Source: Planctomycetaceae bacterium
GTDB lineage: Bacteria; Planctomycetota; Planctomycetia; Pirellulales; Thermoguttaceae
Reading direction: 5' to 3'
Length of the DNA: 9,942 nt
Assembly: GCA_031283515.1 (NCBI GenBank)
Contig: JAITBS010000433.1
Span: 1 to 9,942, forward strand
The notes under the pieces were generated by a model. It ran no database searches, was not told where the DNA came from, and was given only the letters and a program-made list of their open reading frames with translations. Positions 8,601 to 9,942 of the stretch are shown piece after piece. Both the position numbers and the translations under genes were made by a program. Each line of letters starts with the position of its first letter. Within the stretch, counting starts at the first letter, position 1.

Positions 8601-9567
8601 ATGCTTCATTAACAGATTCGGCAGTATTTGTTGCGGAAACTGGGGTCAACACGGAAAAATGCGGAGATTGTGTTGACTGGTTAAAATTTGTTGTACTTTC
8701 CAAAAGGTGTCCGCTTCCCAATCGTCCCGAAACTCCGGTTTTCCATTGGCTGTACAATTCGTCCAGCAACTTTTCACTTGTACGGACAGATTTTTTCTCT
8801 GTTTTTTCTGCTGCGGTGTTTGCCGGTTCAGATGTTGTTTTAGAACGTTCACGAAAACTGGCTAATCTAGGAAATTCAGGGATTTTTGGAGTTGGTAAAT
8901 GGGCGATTTTGGGAAAACTTGGAATATGAAGATGTTTTTTCCACCATGCAGGATTTGTTGTATCGACTGTTTCGAGAAGCTCTTTTTTTAGAGAATCCAA
9001 ACGTCCAATCAATCGCGGAATCGGAGTTTGTTGAAGAACAACACATTGAACAACGGTTTCGGCAATAATTTTCGGTGAACGCCGTTGCAACGGATTGGCG
9101 GGAAAGTTCAAAATAGAATAACCTAATTGATTGGCAGAACGTTCATTTTTACGTTGCAGAGAAACTGTAATCTCGTAAATTCCTTCTTCAGGCGGAGTGA
9201 GAAACGAAACAGGAAACCAAGGACTATTCGCAAGAGCAGGGATTTGAATTTCCAGTTCGGTAATAGGAAATTTGGGAGCTTCATCGGGTTGACTTTTTTT
9301 GATAACAACAATATTCAACACAAAACCCTTTTCATTCTGCAAACTTTCAGAAACCTGTGAAAATTTAGGTAAAACATCTAAAATCACAGGAGTTTGGGGT
9401 GAAAAAATTTCATTGCCGTCGCGAAAACGAACATCAATTGTTATTTGTTGTGGTTCGGTATCTTGGGCGGCGGCATACCAAACAAGATTTGGTGCTGTTG
9501 ACACAAAATAAACCGCTATCAAAACAAATACGTTAAACCAATAACGTATTTGGTCTGTTTTTACCAT
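5653..9567 (-). CDS. Very large secreted protein with TIM-barrel-like (GHL10-type) core and jelly-roll module
   Basis: 1304 residues from the ATG at 9567. A TTG codon eight residues upstream is a weaker start. Residues 1-34 are a signal peptide with a hydrophobic core (11-30) and AAA before Q35. Residues about 40-155 look like a beta-sandwich (Ig-like) domain. Residues about 205-330 are low-complexity and proline- or charge-rich, probably a linker. Residues about 460-780 resemble the glycosyl-hydrolase-like family 10 barrel: a first strand FVIGYLHR, then YNLLHPLVRKAMLEIVRELV (591-610) followed by ERYSGHASFGGVAVLL. Residues about 1015-1185 look like a carbohydrate-binding jelly roll, opening NPDFE and GW and closing VWIDDVILYRM. 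The end is a Thr/Gln/His then Pro-rich tail and a basic amphipathic helix, SIFNRIKSWFSK. Likely exported and envelope-associated. I cannot point to a catalytic acid pair, so it may bind glycans rather than cleave them. It is followed after 78 bases by the UvrA-like gene. Confidence 0.6.
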   Translation of the reverse strand: MVKTDQIRYWFNVFVLIAVYFVSTAPNLVWYAAAQDTEPQQITIDVRFRDGNEIFSPQTPVILDVLPKFSQVSESLQNEKGFVLNIVVIKKSQPDEAPKFPITELEIQIPALANSPWFPVSFLTPPEEGIYEITVSLQRKNERSANQLGYSILNFPANPLQRRSPKIIAETVVQCVVLQQTPIPRLIGRLDSLKKELLETVDTTNPAWWKKHLHIPSFPKIAHLPTPKIPEFPRLASFRERSKTTSEPANTAAEKTEKKSVRTSEKLLDELYSQWKTGVSGRLGSGHLLESTTNFNQSTQSPHFSVLTPVSATNTAESVNEAWEALPLPIKEIGKPHLVELDYPSEIPQTLGIGVVELLNEGDKVVPVLTTDSGICVVEEVVSDQVRGQVATHRILFWPKTKQPMLLLVNRDHQHEAQFGDVRLYRIDSDQVDKTNPQSIPLQTEIPTLIPKPFDGLPQRFVIGYLHRADFLDDLSSSVEFRNDSIPITDWQMLYDSSIRMIDSLRHCGYDGTIINAASNESILYPSEKLGTITVKDSLELLFRLFDREQLTLIPSLDFNFPIPELEILLRTNPALANELLWSEPNGGPRYNLLHPLVRKAMLEIVRELVERYSGHASFGGVAVLLTPDGSARLPLIHRELDDRTFQQFLQFLQETQPNKSAELTVPPELTASIVNQQQMLQRNAARAQFVQNDSQIWDAWIRWRTRTTRDFYDDITKIVTEKRSDAKFYLAAGTLLDHPEIRSYCLPNLSRWPSPVYILRILGFDPALLSKIPSLIFLRPSRISSTPDSMDSASYCEFDSVETAAPFLKDGCIAGTLFYHDSHEVPAGFRNRRRFVKQLTQSDIGMFVDGGRIFPNGEEEMLYEFLAVFRQLPAIPFQTFVSKDTAGEKSLQPVTVRYISTAQGLIMYLVNDAPFCVTAETVIAAAPKSSLRELSGYRTLEPITIRNNHLVWQVHLQPFDFVAVILDDPQSVIREVNINRPPAICGHNGLLKRKVEQLSQQIHTAHSGVLWEKLTNPDFETQNTESGEIAGWKHFGSLLLTAQLDSEKKNSGQYSLKLTGISGIENEPGMVLSEPFEVPATGQLFISMYAGISDNIIAKQGSLPLDVVLSAQKQGEREPLFLSYRVEPVFLPLLVKSPPQHGVRWYRVIVPFTQLPTTGLNDFRIGFRLFGTGTVWIDDVILYRMTFTSNEIKVLQQIALVANSRCSSDRISDLLSILEGYWVQYLFRHIPAPIIPLHTTQVHTTQNSANQNHVTQTSTKPPAVTVNENNPYSPQIIVTPPDSPPPKKEESSIFNRIKSWFSK

Positions 9568-9942
9568 TTTCGTCCGTCGAGTTAAGAGCAACGCGATAAA
9601 ACTCCGTATTTTCTAAAAACAAATGCGATTATGACAATTTTATGAAAACAATTCCAGAGCAATTTTTTCATTTTGTCCCAATTACAACGGAACAAGAGAG
9701 AAATGTAAACGCAATTCACTCATCCACTCGATGGAAGTTATTTTTTGCGGTCGTTCCCATAAAAATCTGATACGAAAAATGTATTTTATACCGAATAATA
9801 AGGAATATTGGGAAAATTCCCTAAAATCGGAATTTTTTCTGTAATATATCAGTGAAATTATTATTTGAATTTGTTTACAGTTGGAAATTACAAGGTAGGC
9901 AACTGAAAGGTCGCAACGGTTGGGCTTACTATTGTGTTGTAC
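9568..9942. other. AT-rich intergenic region upstream of the large secreted protein
   Basis: No convincing gene. On the minus strand the upstream region of the large gene contains TTGTCA (9637-9632) followed 17 bases later by AGAAAA (9614-9609), a weak promoter candidate. The ATG is preceded by GGACGAAA, at best a poor Shine-Dalgarno. A hairpin with T residues lies at 9813-9838. A minus-strand frame is open from the right edge to a TAA at 9682-9684 (86 residues, no start seen), but its Ile/Leu/Phe/Tyr-rich composition and the very AT-rich DNA around 9780-9880 argue against coding. Confidence 0.5.
9813..9838 (+). terminator. Hairpin with T-tract, possible plus-strand terminator
   Basis: AAAATTCC (9813-9820) pairs perfectly with GGAATTTT (9829-9836) around an 8-base loop, and the right arm runs on into two more T residues, a run of six T in all. 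As a plus-strand signal it has the shape of an intrinsic terminator, but only two of eight pairs are G-C, so it would be weak. No trustworthy plus-strand gene lies before it; only a 42-codon frame at 9642-9770 does. It may simply be chance in AT-rich DNA. Confidence 0.25.

Noticed and set aside
8226..8612. Plus-strand open frame of 128 codons inside the large secreted protein gene
   Set aside because: It is antisense to a continuous 1304-codon gene and has no recognisable domain or ribosome-binding site.
9642..9770. A 42-codon plus-strand frame (starts MKTIPEQFFHF) with a hairpin downstream at 9813
   Set aside because: No ribosome-binding site, no recognisable sequence, AT-rich DNA, and it overlaps a longer open frame on the other strand; too little to call a gene.

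Overview
The window looks like a piece of bacterial chromosome of moderate, AT-leaning base composition. It most resembles the Planctomycetota or a related member of the PVC group. The clues are two very large secreted proteins built from jelly-roll, TIM-barrel-like and alpha/alpha-barrel modules in the style of planctomycete glycan-active proteins, and the absence of strong Shine-Dalgarno sequences ahead of their starts. This placement is an inference from protein style, not from a marker gene.

Layout, left to right. The last 51 codons of an unidentified plus-strand gene end at 156. A small hairpin (168-190) separates it from three minus-strand genes that fill almost all the rest. Read in their own direction these are: a 1304-residue secreted TIM-barrel-like protein (9567 to 5653), a UvrA-type ABC ATPase of 848 residues (5574 to 3028), and an 869-residue secreted protein with a jelly-roll-like N-terminus and a C-terminal alpha/alpha-barrel-like half (2834 to 225). 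The gap between the first two is 78 bases and holds no convincing terminator, so cotranscription is possible. The gap before the third is 193 bases and carries a good sigma70-like promoter (2920-2948), so that gene can probably be transcribed on its own. The right end (9568-9942) is AT-rich. It holds the presumed upstream region of the large gene, a plus-strand hairpin followed by T residues, and a minus-strand open frame running off the edge that I do not trust as a gene.

How the genes fit together. The two secreted proteins look like cell-envelope or extracellular proteins that bind or process carbohydrate. No catalytic residue pair can be named in either. The UvrA homologue between them is an intracellular DNA-damage-type ATPase with no obvious link to them. 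It is the most interesting gene here: it keeps both ATPase modules, both zinc modules and a region matching the UvrB-binding domain, but the roughly 110-residue insertion domain that normally interrupts the first half is absent. That is the reverse of the known UvrA2 class, which lacks the UvrB-binding domain. I saw no CRISPR array, tRNA, rRNA, insertion sequence or toxin-antitoxin pair.
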